Assembly: GCF_020525925.1 (NCBI RefSeq)
Contig: NZ_CP084876.1
Coordinates: 4,526,001 to 4,590,000, forward strand
Direction of reading: 5' to 3'
Length of the DNA stretch: 64,000 bases
Source of the DNA: Klebsiella quasipneumoniae subsp. quasipneumoniae
GTDB taxonomy: Bacteria > Pseudomonadota > Gammaproteobacteria > Enterobacterales > Enterobacteriaceae
The translations under genes were made by a program, and so were the position numbers. Below are positions 52,589 to 62,281 of the stretch, piece by piece; position 1 is the stretch's first letter; each line of letters opens with the position of its first letter. The notes under the pieces were generated by a model. It saw nothing but the letters and a program-made list of their open reading frames with translations. It ran no database searches and was not told the origin of the DNA.

Positions 52589-53658
52589 GCCAGATCCTCA
52601 TGATTAAAGCTTGCGTCATTGGCCTGCGGCGCAGCGATGATGGTCGCCTGCGGCGCTTCATTGGCCACCGGCACCGGCGGCACCACCACCGGCGCAGGCC
52701 GGGCGATACGCGGCGCGTGGCGCAACAGCGGCGGCCGGTCGGCCAGCAGTTTACCCACGGTGGCCAGGAAATAACGGCCGCACTGGCGTCCGGTTTTGTA
52801 GTCCTCCAGCAGCGCCGGCAGTCGGCTGCCAAGCGCCATGCTGCGCAGCGGCCGCTGGGGATAGATTTCGAAGATCCGCAGTTTGCCGGGCGGTTTTTCG
52901 ATGAACTGCTGGATGGCGCGATAGGTGGTTTCGTGATGATGCACCAGATTGACCAGCGGCTGCAGGCTGCTCTCCCCCAGCCAGCGCTCCATCCGCTTAA
53001 ACCACTCCGGGGTGTAAAACATCTGCGAAGGGACAGTGCGGATCACCACGATGGTCTGAGCGCCGCGGCGGGCCGCCTCCTGTACCGGGATCGCATCGCT
53101 GACGCCGCCGTCAAGGTAGCTAACGCCGTCAAGCAACACGCCGCTGCGGTAAAACCCGGGGATGGCGCTGGAGGCGCGGATCAGATCCAGCCAGGTTTGC
53201 GGCGTCGGTGAAAAATAGCTGGCGGAGTAATCGTCGCCGCGACAGGCGCACATCCACAGCTCTTTGCCCAACGCGAACTGCGTTTCGGCATAGTTCATGG
53301 CCAGCGGCATCTGCTGCGAGGTGGCCTCCACCAGCCAGTCGAGATCGATAAGGTTGCCGCCGCGCACAAAGCGCATCGGATCGAAAAACTGGCGTGAGGT
53401 GGTGTAGCGTGTGATGACTTTGCGGGCATAGCCTTGCTGATTACACATGTAAGCGGAGAGGTTTTGCGCCCCCGCGGAGGTCCCCAGCATCAGGTCAAAG
53501 GGGTTAAATCCGGCGCGCATGAATTCGTCCAGAACCCCGGCGGTGAAAATCCCTCGCTGTCCCCCGCCTTCACACACCAGCGCCAGCTTGCCTGGTCGGA
53601 AGGGTTTAACCGCCAGCGGGGCGATATTGCCCAGCGTAACGGGAATGCGTTGCCCCAC
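52585..53658 (-). CDS. yjjU: Patatin-like phospholipase family protein YjjU
   Basis: 357-residue protein with a Ser/Asp dyad. Oxyanion motif EGGGQRGIFTAG (about residues 30-41), nucleophile GTSAG (59-63) and DGGVSD for the Asp. The GTG at 53658 is preceded by GGAAAGCAG and gives the E. coli length. The ATG at 53712 would add 18 basic residues without a Shine-Dalgarno. It overlaps yjjV by 4 bp. Confidence 0.93.
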   Translation of the reverse strand: MGQRIPVTLGNIAPLAVKPFRPGKLALVCEGGGQRGIFTAGVLDEFMRAGFNPFDLMLGTSAGAQNLSAYMCNQQGYARKVITRYTTSRQFFDPMRFVRGGNLIDLDWLVEATSQQMPLAMNYAETQFALGKELWMCACRGDDYSASYFSPTPQTWLDLIRASSAIPGFYRSGVLLDGVSYLDGGVSDAIPVQEAARRGAQTIVVIRTVPSQMFYTPEWFKRMERWLGESSLQPLVNLVHHHETTYRAIQQFIEKPPGKLRIFEIYPQRPLRSMALGSRLPALLEDYKTGRQCGRYFLATVGKLLADRPPLLRHAPRIARPAPVVVPPVPVANEAPQATIIAAPQANDASFNHEDLA

Positions 53659-53811
53659 CCTGCTTTCCTGTTCGATTAGTCTTCTCCTGACAAGGTAACG
53701 CAATTTGCCCATCGCTTAAACCGCGAAAGCCAGTCCGCAGGACTGGCTTTGTGTAAGACGACGTGTCAGTAAAAACGCTCAGGCTTCAGCATCGCCCGGA
53801 TTGTTGTCCCT

Positions 53812-53973
53812 CTACGGACGTCTGCGTCCTGTAAACAGGCTCACCAGGAACAGGATAATCCCGACGACAAAGACGATTTTCGCGGCGCCAGCGGCAGTAC
53901 CCGCCAGACCACCAAAGCCCAGGGCCGCAGCAATTAATGCAATGACCAGAAAAATAATTCCCCATCGAAACAT
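53812..53973 (-). CDS. ytjA: Small membrane protein YtjA (UPF0391)
   Basis: 53 residues, two hydrophobic helices ([20 protein letters not shown] and [20 protein letters not shown]) and a basic tail. It is almost identical to E. coli YtjA. The start is the internal Met at 53973, with AGGAGAAAAGT upstream. Function unknown; its position after osmY suggests stress expression. Confidence 0.93.
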
Positions 53974-54102
53974 ACTTTTCTCCTTACCATAATGGACGGT
54001 GAACAGCGGTTTGCGCACCCTTTCTGGAAAGCTCATCGCTCAGTGGGTGCTGCTATTCGTTCGGCAACCTTGGCCAGACAACACTTTTGTTAATAACTCG
54101 AT

Positions 54103-54723
54103 TTACTTCACGCTAAGATCGTTGCGGACGCTTTTCACACCGGAAACCGCTTTCGCAATCTCTGCGGCGCGCTCAGCCTGCGCCGCGGAAGCCACCGTAC
54201 CGGTCAGATGCACTGCGCCGGCGTTAGTTTCGACTTTCACATTGCGCGAAGGGACAATGTCATCCGCCAGCAGCTTAGCCTTCACTTCGCTGGTAATAGC
54301 GGTGTCCCCGGCATAGCCTTTCAGCGTCGCCGTCTCACTCGACGATTTGTGCTGCACCGTCAGCTTGTCGTTGACCTGAGAGACGCCTTCGACCGCTTTT
54401 GCCACGCTCAGCGCCTGACTTTTCTGTTCAGCACTGGTGACGTCGCCGCTGAGGGTGACCACTTTGTTTTCCGTTTTCACCGAAATATCGCCGGAGTTAA
54501 TATCTTTATGGTCGATCAGCGCCGCCTTTACCCGTGCGGTAATAGTGCTGTCGTCCATAAAATCGCCGACTTTATTAATCGAATTGTCTACCGCCTCTCC
54601 CGCATTGCTGGCAGCTGACTTCGCACTGTCTACCGTTGTTTTTTCCGTCTCTGCCGAGGCGTTCAACGCGGCTAAGCCTAAGAAGAGCGCCAGCAACATA
54701 TTGGCATTCTTTAGTCTGGTCAT
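54103..54723 (-). CDS. osmY: Osmotically induced periplasmic protein OsmY
   Basis: 206-residue periplasmic protein with a signal peptide ending near NASA-E and two BON domains (about residues 55-125 and 135-206; [14 protein letters not shown] and [13 protein letters not shown]). It acts as a chaperone-like factor and is a classic RpoS/osmotic stress marker. Two imperfect internal repeats reflect the BON pair. ytjA follows on the same strand. AGGAC precedes the start weakly. Confidence 0.96.
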   Translation of the reverse strand: MTRLKNANMLLALFLGLAALNASAETEKTTVDSAKSAASNAGEAVDNSINKVGDFMDDSTITARVKAALIDHKDINSGDISVKTENKVVTLSGDVTSAEQKSQALSVAKAVEGVSQVNDKLTVQHKSSSETATLKGYAGDTAITSEVKAKLLADDIVPSRNVKVETNAGAVHLTGTVASAAQAERAAEIAKAVSGVKSVRNDLSVK

Positions 54724-54906
54724 CGTGATGTCCTCGTTTTTTCACCAGCGCTGGCGTCTTATCGCAGTGAATTACGCCAGCATTTTTAAAAACACGAATT
54801 AAATATAGTAGACAGGCGAAGGGGTTGCGGAGGATATGGATAAAAAACAGACGAATTAGCGGCGTTTTAAGAACTTTCCAGAAGGAGGGAAGCGCGGGCG
54901 GAAGAA

Positions 54907-54933
54907 GAAAAAAGCGCGGCCTGCGCCGCGCTT
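54907..54933 (-). terminator. Rho-independent terminator after prfC
   Basis: On the minus strand AAGCGCGGC, loop GCAG, GCCGCGCTT plus T run: a 9-bp GC stem about 10 bp after the prfC stop. Confidence 0.9.
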
Positions 54934-54942
54934 CGTCAGGGA

Positions 54943-56532
54943 TTAGTGCTCGCGCGTTTTGCGGAACACCACGTCAGGATAACGCTCCTGCGTCAGGTTC
55001 AGGTTGACCATCGTCGGGGCGATGTAGGTCAGGTTATCGCCGCCATCCAGCGCCAGCTGAACTTCGTTTTTACGTTTGAACTCTTCGAATTTCTTCACGT
55101 CAGTGGATTCAACCCAGCGCGCGGTGGCCACGTTGACCGATTCGTAAATCGCTTCCACGTTGTATTCGCTTTTCAGGCGCGCCACGACGACGTCAAACTG
55201 CAGCACACCCACGGCGCCGACGATCAGATCGTTATTGGCGATCGGACGGAAGACCTGCACCGCGCCCTCTTCAGAGAGCTGAACCAGCCCTTTCAGCAGC
55301 TGTTTCTGCTTCAGCGGATCCTTCAGGCGAATACGACGGAACAGTTCCGGTGCGAAGTTCGGAATACCGGTGAACTTCATCATCTCGCCCTGGGTGAAGG
55401 TATCGCCAATCTGAATGGTGCCGTGGTTATGCAGGCCGATGATATCCCCAGGATAGGCTTCTTCAACGTGCGAACGGTCGCCGGCCATAAAGGTCAGCGC
55501 GTCGGAGATCACCACGTCTTTACCGATGCGCACCTGACGCAGCTTCATGCCTTTCTCATATTTACCTGACACCACGCGCATGAAAGCCACGCGGTCGCGG
55601 TGTTTCGGGTCCATATTGGCCTGAATTTTAAACACGAAGCCGGTGAACTTCTCTTCCGTCGCGGTGACTTCACGGGTGTCGGTGTTACGCGGCATCGGCG
55701 CCGGCGCCCACTCCACCAGGCCATCCAGCATATGGTCAACGCCGAAGTTACCTAACGCGGTCCCGAAGAACACCGGGGTGATTTCCCCGGCCAGGAACAG
55801 ATCTTTATCGAACTCGTTCGACGCGCCCTGCACCAGCTCCAGCTCGTCGCGCAGCTGCTGCGCCAGATCTTCCCCCACCGCCGCGTCGAGATCCGGGTTG
55901 TTGAGCCCCTTCACGATGCGCACTTCCTGGATGGTATGGCCTTTACCGGTCTGATACAGGTAGGTTTCATCTTTGTAGAGATGATAGACGCCCTTGAACA
56001 GCTTACCGCAGCCGATAGGCCAGGTAATCGGCGCGCAGCCGATTTTCAGCTCGTTCTCCACTTCATCCAGCAGCTCCATCGGATCGCGGATATCACGGTC
56101 GAGTTTGTTCATAAAGGTGAGGATCGGCGTATCGCGCAGACGGGTGACTTCCATCAGCTTACGGGTCCGATCTTCGACGCCTTTTGCCGCGTCAATCACC
56201 ATCAGGCAGCAGTCCACCGCCGTCAGGGTACGGTAGGTATCTTCCGAGAAGTCTTCGTGCCCCGGGGTATCCAGCAGGTTCACCAGACAGTCATGATAGG
56301 GGAACTGCATCACCGAGGTGGTGATCGAGATACCACGCTGCTTTTCCATTTCCATCCAGTCGGATTTCGCGTGCTGGCTGGAGCCACGACCTTTTACGGT
56401 ACCGGCGGTCTGAATCGCCTGTCCGAACAGCAGCACCTTTTCGGTGATGGTGGTCTTACCGGCATCCGGGTGAGAAATAATGGCAAAAGTGCGGCGTTTG
56501 GCCACCTCTTGCAGATAAGGAGACAACGTCAT
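54943..56532 (-). CDS. prfC: Peptide chain release factor 3
   Basis: 529-residue translational GTPase that recycles RF1/RF2 from the ribosome. G1 [10 protein letters not shown]2 region [12 protein letters not shown]3 DTPGHEDF, G4 NKLDRD. The start [20 protein letters not shown] matches E. coli; 13 extra upstream codons were excluded. Complete C-terminus ending REH. yjjG lies 90 bp upstream on the same strand. Confidence 0.98.
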   Translation of the reverse strand: MTLSPYLQEVAKRRTFAIISHPDAGKTTITEKVLLFGQAIQTAGTVKGRGSSQHAKSDWMEMEKQRGISITTSVMQFPYHDCLVNLLDTPGHEDFSEDTYRTLTAVDCCLMVIDAAKGVEDRTRKLMEVTRLRDTPILTFMNKLDRDIRDPMELLDEVENELKIGCAPITWPIGCGKLFKGVYHLYKDETYLYQTGKGHTIQEVRIVKGLNNPDLDAAVGEDLAQQLRDELELVQGASNEFDKDLFLAGEITPVFFGTALGNFGVDHMLDGLVEWAPAPMPRNTDTREVTATEEKFTGFVFKIQANMDPKHRDRVAFMRVVSGKYEKGMKLRQVRIGKDVVISDALTFMAGDRSHVEEAYPGDIIGLHNHGTIQIGDTFTQGEMMKFTGIPNFAPELFRRIRLKDPLKQKQLLKGLVQLSEEGAVQVFRPIANNDLIVGAVGVLQFDVVVARLKSEYNVEAIYESVNVATARWVESTDVKKFEEFKRKNEVQLALDGGDNLTYIAPTMVNLNLTQERYPDVVFRKTREH

Positions 56533-56622
56533 AATTAATCTTCTAAGTAAACGCGGCCATGAGCCACGCATGTGGAATACGAAAAATTGCGGCTATTTTA
56601 CCCATCAACGGGGGGGAGGCAA

Positions 56623-57300
56623 TCAGTGTTTACACAGGAGCTGCTCCAGTTCGCTTAACGAGGTCACCGTCCAGTCCGGCTCGAGGTCCGCCGGCAGCTC
56701 GCGCTGATGCGCATTGAGCCAGCAGGTCGCCAGTCCGGCATTCACGCCGCCACGAATATCCGACTCGGCGGTATCGCCGACCATTAGCACCCGCGAGCGC
56801 GGTGGGTTACCCGCCTGCGCCAGCGCGTAATCGAAAATGCGCACGTCCGGTTTGGCGACGCCCACTTCTTCAGAAATAATCAGCAAATCAAAGTGATCGC
56901 GTAAACCGGTCCGCTCAAGACGAGTCTGCTGCAGCGAGGTAAAGCCGTTGGTGATGATGCCCATCTTGACCTTGCCCTGCAGCGCGTTGAGCAGAGAGAC
57001 CGCGCCCGGCAGCGGCGCACAGATTTCCGCCATCGCATTCATAAACGCGTCGTTGAGCTCCCCCGGCGGCACATTCAAACGTTCCGCCCAGCTGTCAAAG
57101 CGCTGGTGCTGCAGCTGCAGCGAGGTGATGGCGCCGTTCTGGTAATCCACCCATAGCGGCTTATTCACGGCCTGATAGTCCTGAAAATCTTCGGCGGTAA
57201 AGGTCACGCTGTAGTCGAGAAACATCCGCTGCAAGCCGCTGAAAGAATCAAACGTAAACAGCGTTTCATCGGCATCAAAGAAAATCCAGTCCCATTTCAT
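56623..57300 (-). CDS. yjjG: Pyrimidine 5'-nucleotidase YjjG
   Basis: 225-residue HAD-superfamily phosphatase that dephosphorylates dUMP, dTMP and non-canonical pyrimidine nucleotides. Motif [13 protein letters not shown], motif [15 protein letters not shown], motif [25 protein letters not shown]. It lies 14 bp after rimI on the same strand, in the holD-rimI-yjjG cluster. Confidence 0.96.
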   Translation of the reverse strand: MKWDWIFFDADETLFTFDSFSGLQRMFLDYSVTFTAEDFQDYQAVNKPLWVDYQNGAITSLQLQHQRFDSWAERLNVPPGELNDAFMNAMAEICAPLPGAVSLLNALQGKVKMGIITNGFTSLQQTRLERTGLRDHFDLLIISEEVGVAKPDVRIFDYALAQAGNPPRSRVLMVGDTAESDIRGGVNAGLATCWLNAHQRELPADLEPDWTVTSLSELEQLLCKH

Positions 57301-57314
57301 CGTATCACCTTGTC

Positions 57315-57761
57315 TTACATACTGATTGGCAGAGCCATAATAATGGCGTCTTCGCGCCCGTCGGCCGTCGGGTAGTAGTTGCGGCGAATCGTCGCCTCAT
57401 TGAAGCCTAAGCTTTCATACAGCGCGATAGCGGCAACGTTGGAGGCGCGCACCTCCAGCCATAGCGTGACGACGCCGAGCCTTTCGACTTCATCAATGAC
57501 GTGTTCCAGCAGCGCTCGCCCCAGGCCACGGCGCTGGTAAGCGGGATCGACCGCGATATTGAACAACGTCGCCTCATCCAGCACCACTTGCGTAATGGCG
57601 AACGCCGCCATTTCGCCATCCACCGACAGCTGATAGTTGCGATAGCGTTCCCCCTGGTTACTGGCCAGGGTCTGTTCGCTCCACGGGAAAGCGTGGGCGC
57701 GGGTTTCGATTTGCCAGGCTCGGGTTAAATCAGCTGTGCTGAGGATAGAAATCGTGTTCAT
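57315..57761 (-). CDS. rimI: Ribosomal protein S18-alanine N-acetyltransferase RimI
   Basis: 148-residue GNAT acetyltransferase for the N-terminus of S18. The acetyl-CoA motif [16 protein letters not shown] and [20 protein letters not shown] are typical. The start [12 protein letters not shown] lies inside the holD 3' end (32-bp overlap), as in E. coli, so the frames are translationally coupled. Confidence 0.96.
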   Translation of the reverse strand: MNTISILSTADLTRAWQIETRAHAFPWSEQTLASNQGERYRNYQLSVDGEMAAFAITQVVLDEATLFNIAVDPAYQRRGLGRALLEHVIDEVERLGVVTLWLEVRASNVAAIALYESLGFNEATIRRNYYPTADGREDAIIMALPISM

Positions 57762-58143
57762 GTGCGCAGATTTGTTGCCAGAGCGCCCTGCGAGCCGGCG
57801 CGCTGGTCTGGAGTTCATCAAAAGCGGGGGTGGACACCTGGGCGCCCGCCAGCGGCAGCGACGCCTCTGTGCCCAACCGCCAGCTGTTGCAGCGGCTGTC
57901 CTGCGGCAGCATCGCCACCCGCTCCGGGGTCAGCTGCAGGACCTGATCTGGCGTCACGGCCAGCGCGCGCAATACGTCGCCAATCAGCGGCTCTGTCAGC
58001 GACGGCGGGGTTTCCGCCACCATCACCAGACGAATATGTTCAGGAAGCGAGATAGCGATTTCGCCCTGCAACGCCCCCGGTCGGCGCAGCGACCACTGGG
58101 TAATGCCCAGCTGCTGTAGTTGCCAGTCTCGTCGGGATGTCAT
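57730..58143 (-). CDS. holD: DNA polymerase III psi subunit
   Basis: 137-residue psi subunit linking the clamp loader to chi and SSB. It starts MTSRRDWQLQQLGITQWSLR, the conserved N-terminal segment that binds the chi subunit. Length equals E. coli HolD. It overlaps rimI by 32 bp and is divergent from rsmC. Confidence 0.95.
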   Translation of the reverse strand: MTSRRDWQLQQLGITQWSLRRPGALQGEIAISLPEHIRLVMVAETPPSLTEPLIGDVLRALAVTPDQVLQLTPERVAMLPQDSRCNSWRLGTEASLPLAGAQVSTPAFDELQTSAPARRALWQQICAHEHDFYPQHS

Positions 58144-58245
58144 AGCGAAACACTCCTGTTAAACAAGCGCGCAATATAGCAAATCCGTCGTATCTGCGCC
58201 AACAAACTACTATAATCGGCGCCAGTCTTAATGAAGGAGTGTTTC

Positions 58246-59274
58246 ATGTCCGCTTTTACCCCGGCAAGTGAAGTCTTGCTGCGCCACAGTGATGATTTCG
58301 AGTCCGCCCGCGTTCTGTTTGCCGGTGACCTGCAGGATGACCTGCCTGCGCGTCTGGATACCGCGGCCAGCCGCGCCCACACCCAACAGTTCCACCACTG
58401 GCAGGTCCTCAACCGCCAGATGGGAGACACCGTCCGTTTTAGCTTAGTGGCTGAGGCCGCTGACGTCGCCGAATGCGACACCCTGATCTACTACTGGCCA
58501 AAGAATAAACCAGAGGCACAGTTCCAGCTGATGAACCTGCTCTCTCTGCTGCCGGTGGGAAGCGACATTTTCGTCGTCGGTGAAAACCGCAGCGGCGTCC
58601 GCAGCGCGGAGCAGATGCTGGCTGAATACGCGCCATTAAACAAAGTGGATAGCGCCCGCCGCTGTGGCCTCTATCATGGCCGACTGGAAAAGCAGCCCGC
58701 CTTCGACGCCGATGCCTTCTGGGGCGAATACACACTGGATAATCTGACGATTAAAACCCTGCCAGGCGTCTTTAGCCGCGACGGGCTGGACGTCGGCAGC
58801 CAGCTGCTGCTCTCCACCCTCGAGCCGCATACCAAAGGGAAAGTGCTGGACGTCGGCTGCGGCGCAGGCGTGCTGGCCGCCGCGCTGGCCAGCCATTCGC
58901 CGAAAGTGCGCCTGACCCTGTGCGACGTCAGCGCCCCTGCGGTCGAAGCCAGCCGCGCGACGCTTGCCGCCAACGGCCTGGCTGGCGATGTGTTTGCCAG
59001 CAACGTCTTCTCCGAGGTCAATGGTCGCTTCGACATGATCATCTCCAACCCGCCATTCCATGACGGGCTGCAGACCAGCCTCGAAGCCGCCCAGGCGCTG
59101 ATCCGCGGCGCGGTTCGCCATCTGAACAGCGGCGGCGAGCTGCGCATTGTCGCCAACGCCTTCCTGCCGTATCCGCAGGTGCTGGATGAGACGTTCGGCT
59201 TCCATGAGGTGATCGCCCAGACCGGACGTTTTAAGGTCTATCGCACCATCATGACCCGTCAGGCGAAAAAATAG
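58246..59274 (+). CDS. rsmC: 16S rRNA m2G1207 methyltransferase RsmC
   Basis: 342-residue SAM-dependent enzyme that methylates G1207 of 16S rRNA. It has an N-terminal degenerate methyltransferase-like half and a C-terminal active half with [15 protein letters not shown] (SAM motif I) and the catalytic [11 protein letters not shown]. The start [18 protein letters not shown] was chosen over five codons upstream by homology. It reads toward the tRNA-Leu cluster. Confidence 0.97.
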   Translation: MSAFTPASEVLLRHSDDFESARVLFAGDLQDDLPARLDTAASRAHTQQFHHWQVLNRQMGDTVRFSLVAEAADVAECDTLIYYWPKNKPEAQFQLMNLLSLLPVGSDIFVVGENRSGVRSAEQMLAEYAPLNKVDSARRCGLYHGRLEKQPAFDADAFWGEYTLDNLTIKTLPGVFSRDGLDVGSQLLLSTLEPHTKGKVLDVGCGAGVLAAALASHSPKVRLTLCDVSAPAVEASRATLAANGLAGDVFASNVFSEVNGRFDMIISNPPFHDGLQTSLEAAQALIRGAVRHLNSGGELRIVANAFLPYPQVLDETFGFHEVIAQTGRFKVYRTIMTRQAKK

Positions 59275-59376
59275 TCGCCTTCTCACGCCGGCGGCCCGTT
59301 TCTGGTACCGCTGGCGCTTCCTGCGGGCAAATCCGCCCATTTTTGCAGCAATCGATACAACCTGCATAATTAACTA

Positions 59377-59404
59377 TTGACGTGTCGCCGAAAACCACTA
59401 GAAT
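59377..59404 (+). promoter_or_regulatory. Promoter of the tRNA-Leu cluster
   Basis: TTGACG (59377-59382), 16 bp, TAGAAT (59399-59404), then GCGCCTCC, the GC-rich discriminator typical of stringently controlled tRNA promoters. It lies about 40 bp before the first tRNA. Confidence 0.82.
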
Positions 59405-59445
59405 GCGCCTCCGTGGTAACGATACTTTCATAGTGTCGATGGTAT

Positions 59446-59532
59446 GCGAAGGTGGCGGAATTGGTAGACGCGCTAGCTTCAGGTGTTAGTGTCCTTACGG
59501 ACGTGGGGGTTCAAGTCCCCCCCCTCGCACCA
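59446..59532 (+). tRNA. tRNA-Leu (CAG), copy 1
   Basis: 87-nt class II tRNA with long variable arm, anticodon CAG in CTAGC-TTCAGGT-GTTAG, GGTTCAAGT in the T arm and encoded CCA end. It matches the E. coli leuQ/leuP/leuV sequence. First of three identical copies. Confidence 0.97.
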
Positions 59533-59560
59533 TAATCCACGAAGATATTGCTCGCACTGG

Positions 59561-59647
59561 GCGAAGGTGGCGGAATTGGTAGACGCGCTAGCTTCAGGTG
59601 TTAGTGTCCTTACGGACGTGGGGGTTCAAGTCCCCCCCCTCGCACCA
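59561..59647 (+). tRNA. tRNA-Leu (CAG), copy 2
   Basis: Identical 87-nt copy of the preceding gene, after a 28-nt spacer; cotranscribed and separated by processing. Confidence 0.97.
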
Positions 59648-59677
59648 ACGAGGCAATATCTAAAGAAAGAATACTGT

Positions 59678-59764
59678 GCGAAGGTGGCGGAATTGGTAGA
59701 CGCGCTAGCTTCAGGTGTTAGTGTCCTTACGGACGTGGGGGTTCAAGTCCCCCCCCTCGCACCA
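59678..59764 (+). tRNA. tRNA-Leu (CAG), copy 3
   Basis: Third identical 87-nt copy, after a 30-nt spacer. No clear T-run terminator follows before the yjjZ stop at 59786 on the other strand. Confidence 0.97.
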
Positions 59765-59785
59765 ATATTCTTCCCTCTCCCGGCA

Positions 59786-60025
59786 TTATCCCCTCAGTTT
59801 GATATCCACAAGCATCAGCATTATTCCACCAACCAGTGCAACGCACGATGGCAGCAGAATAAAATGGCGCAGTTGACGATGCCATATCATCGCCGCGGAC
59901 ATCAGCATGCCCACCGCGACCAGCGTCCGCCATACGTCAGCCGACACCCCGGCATACCCGAGAGCGACAATCAGCGCGCCGGGAACGATGACTCCCCAAC
60001 CGCTTCCTAATGCTCGCTGCAGCAT
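59786..60025 (-). CDS. yjjZ: Small membrane protein YjjZ (DUF1435)
   Basis: 79-residue hydrophobic protein with about three helices (GVIVPGALIVALGYAGV, VAVGMLMSAAMIW, HFILLPSCVALVGGIMLMLV). It starts MLQRALGSGWG, as E. coli YjjZ does. Function unknown. A Fur box at 60044-60062 lies just upstream, so iron limitation should induce it. It is near fhuF, another Fur-controlled gene. Confidence 0.88.
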   Translation of the reverse strand: MLQRALGSGWGVIVPGALIVALGYAGVSADVWRTLVAVGMLMSAAMIWHRQLRHFILLPSCVALVGGIMLMLVDIKLRG

Positions 60026-60043
60026 GGTTTCACCTCTCACAAC

Positions 60044-60062
60044 GATAATGATAACCAATATC
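60044..60062 (-). promoter_or_regulatory. Fur box upstream of yjjZ
   Basis: GATAATGATAACCAATATC matches the 19-bp Fur consensus GATAATGATAATCATTATC at 17 positions. Further ATCAT/GATAA runs to about 60085 suggest overlapping Fur sites. Confidence 0.88.
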
Positions 60063-60289
60063 ATATGATAACTTTTATCATTTGTCATTTGCGATGTGCT
60101 CTGCGCCTTATTCTTTACGTTCGCGGTAATGACATACATTCATGAAGGTGATAAATTAAGCGGATTATCGATATATATTAAATATTTTTCTTATTTTGCA
60201 AATAACCTTTTTTTGCACATTGTTATCAGACTCTTCATTTTTGGCTTTCATCATTTTGAAATTTAACGACTAATAATGATTCTTCCGAT

Positions 60290-61336
60290 ATGACTGCACA
60301 AACCTGGCGAGCACACTACGCACAAAAATATCAATATTCCTTACGGCTTTTTTTACTGCTTAATTTCATTTCATCCTCTCTGTCGCTGGTCACCCCCCTA
60401 TTTACGGTAGTTCGTTTTACGCTGCCTTGCGCCCTGATCGTGGCCTGCAGCGGGTTGCTGCTGCTCTGGCACTGGAAATGGCCGCAATCGAAAATAAATA
60501 TTCCCGCTATCTCGTTGTTATTTGGCATGCTATGGGCATGGCACGTAGTGACAAAGGCGATGCTATTGACACCGCCGCATTTTAACTATCTGGTGATCGC
60601 CCTATTAAGCATTCTGTTTATCGGCACCATCGCTTTTTCCAATAATATCACTGCCTTTACCCTCCACTCTTTACCGACTTTCCTTGCCTGCCTGATAATG
60701 GCGGAGGGGGAACAATGGTTGCGCATGACTTACTGTTTTATGCTGCCTATTGCCGGTATTACCCTGCAAAATATTATCCAGAAGCGCAGCGATGCCTTCA
60801 CACAAGGATTAATGGATAAACTCATGCAGGAACGCAACACCCTCAACGATCTCAGTATGCTGGATCCTCTGACCGGTTTGTATAACCGCCGCGGACTGCA
60901 GAATCGCCTCGATACCCTGCTGGCGCTGGACGGCGACAACCACTTCGTGCTGCTCCTCGATATCGATCATTTCAAAGCCTATAACGATCACTATGGTCAT
61001 ATGATGGGCGACCAGGCGCTCATTCGCGTCTCTGCTGCCATTCGCAACGCCGTACGCTCGCGCGATATTGTCGCCCGCTTTGGCGGAGAGGAGTTTATGG
61101 TGCTGCTGACCAACAGCAGCGAAGAAACGGCATGGCAGGCTGCCGAACGTATTCGGCAGCGGGTCTATGACCTGAAAATCCCGCATATGTTTAATGAAAG
61201 CGTCGCCACCAACGTGACCATCAGTATTGGCCTGACGCCGCTCATTGATGACAATATTGAGCAAGCGCTGGCGCGCGCCGACGGCGCACTCTATGACGCT
61301 AAGAATAAAGGCCGCAACATTATTCTGGCCAGTTAA
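60290..61336 (+). CDS. Membrane-bound diguanylate cyclase
   Basis: 348 residues. About five to six N-terminal helices (residues 18-160) form an unassigned membrane sensor. A short coiled linker leads to a GGDEF domain: LDPLTGLYNRRGLQNRL (192-206), D224/D226 metal site LLLDIDHFKAYND, and active site GGEEF (265-269). RSRD (256-259), five residues before GGEEF, is the canonical inhibitory I-site. It makes c-di-GMP, with product inhibition expected. It lies between yjjZ and fhuF, absent there in E. coli. N-terminal part is A+T-rich. Confidence 0.93.
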   Translation: MTAQTWRAHYAQKYQYSLRLFLLLNFISSSLSLVTPLFTVVRFTLPCALIVACSGLLLLWHWKWPQSKINIPAISLLFGMLWAWHVVTKAMLLTPPHFNYLVIALLSILFIGTIAFSNNITAFTLHSLPTFLACLIMAEGEQWLRMTYCFMLPIAGITLQNIIQKRSDAFTQGLMDKLMQERNTLNDLSMLDPLTGLYNRRGLQNRLDTLLALDGDNHFVLLLDIDHFKAYNDHYGHMMGDQALIRVSAAIRNAVRSRDIVARFGGEEFMVLLTNSSEETAWQAAERIRQRVYDLKIPHMFNESVATNVTISIGLTPLIDDNIEQALARADGALYDAKNKGRNIILAS

Positions 61337-61398
61337 CCTGCGCGCGCCGCGGCATCGTGGCGCCGACAAAATTCTTGCCATGCCGCCTGCAAACAACT

Positions 61399-61417
61399 AA
61401 TATCAGGAATCATTATC
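61399..61417 (+). promoter_or_regulatory. Fur box upstream of fhuF
   Basis: The right half AATCATTATC is a perfect Fur half; the left half is weak. It lies about 25 bp before the fhuF start and near the end of the cyclase gene. Confidence 0.65.
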
Positions 61418-61442
61418 ATTTAGATTTGTATCTGGAAATCGA

Positions 61443-62231
61443 ATGGCCTGGCGTTCCCTTCCTCTCAGCGATGAACTTATCTGGCGGGCCCCTTTGCCGA
61501 CGGCTGAGCGCGCCCTGGCGGAGAGTATTCGGGAAAAAATCGCCACCCTTCGCCCCCATCTGCTCGATTTCCTGCGCCTGGATGAATCCGCTCCAGGGCA
61601 CGCTTTGACGCTTGCCGAGTGGTCGCGACCCACCGCCTTACGCTCTCTGCTGGCCACTTATTCCGATCATATCTATCGTCATCAGCCAACGCTGACACGG
61701 GAAGCGAAACCTCTGCTCTCGCTCTGGGCGCAATGGTACATCGGTCTGCTGGTGCCGCCGCTGATGCTGGCATTGCTCAATGAACCACAGGGTCTCAGCC
61801 TGGCGCCGGAACATTTCCACGTCGAATTTCACGAAAGCGGCAGGGCGGCCTGTTTCTGGATTGATGTCCATAGCGATGCCGGTATTGAGAGACTGTCACC
61901 GCTGTCGCGAATGGATGCCCTGGTGACGCGCACCCTGCAGCCGGTTATTGAGGCGCTGGAAGCCACGGGCGAGATCAATGGCAAACTTATCTGGAGCAAT
62001 ACTGGCTATCTGATTAACTGGTATCTTGGGGAAATGCGCGCGCTGTTGGGGGATGAGCAGCTTGCCGCCCTGCGCCAGCACTGTTTCTTCGAAAAACAAC
62101 TCGCCGATGGTCAGGATAACCCACTATGGCGAACGGTTGTGCTGCGTGAAGGACAGTTAGTCCGACGCACCTGCTGCCAGCGCTATCGCCTGCCGGACGT
62201 CCAACAGTGCGGCGACTGCACGTTAAAATAA
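61443..62231 (+). CDS. fhuF: Ferric iron reductase FhuF
   Basis: 262-residue cytoplasmic [2Fe-2S] protein that reduces iron in hydroxamate siderophores to release it. The cluster ligands are at the C-terminus: CCQRYRLPDVQQCGDC (CC-x10-C-x2-C). It starts MAWRSLPLSDELIW. Conserved SLWAQWYIGLLVPPLMLAL and ATGEINGKLIWSNTGYLINW. A Fur box lies upstream, so iron limitation should induce it. Confidence 0.97.
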   Translation: MAWRSLPLSDELIWRAPLPTAERALAESIREKIATLRPHLLDFLRLDESAPGHALTLAEWSRPTALRSLLATYSDHIYRHQPTLTREAKPLLSLWAQWYIGLLVPPLMLALLNEPQGLSLAPEHFHVEFHESGRAACFWIDVHSDAGIERLSPLSRMDALVTRTLQPVIEALEATGEINGKLIWSNTGYLINWYLGEMRALLGDEQLAALRQHCFFEKQLADGQDNPLWRTVVLREGQLVRRTCCQRYRLPDVQQCGDCTLK

Positions 62232-62252
62232 CGCCCTGTCTACAATAAGCAA

Positions 62253-62273
62253 CGGGCGGCCTGTGGCCGCCCG
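62253..62273. terminator. Hairpin between fhuF and PTS gene
   Basis: CGGGCGGCC, loop TGT, GGCCGCCCG in the 50-bp convergent gap. It is a strong 9-bp stem without a T run; it may end both transcripts. Confidence 0.55.
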
Positions 62274-62281
62274 GTCACTAT

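Noticed and set aside
59446..59764. Regular repeats suggesting a CRISPR array
   Set aside because: Repeat length is 87 nt with tRNA structure and CCA ends; spacers are only 28-30 nt processing gaps.
59483..60010. 175-codon frame across the tRNA-Leu cluster
   Set aside because: It contains three repeats of the same peptide because it translates the three tRNA genes; not a protein.
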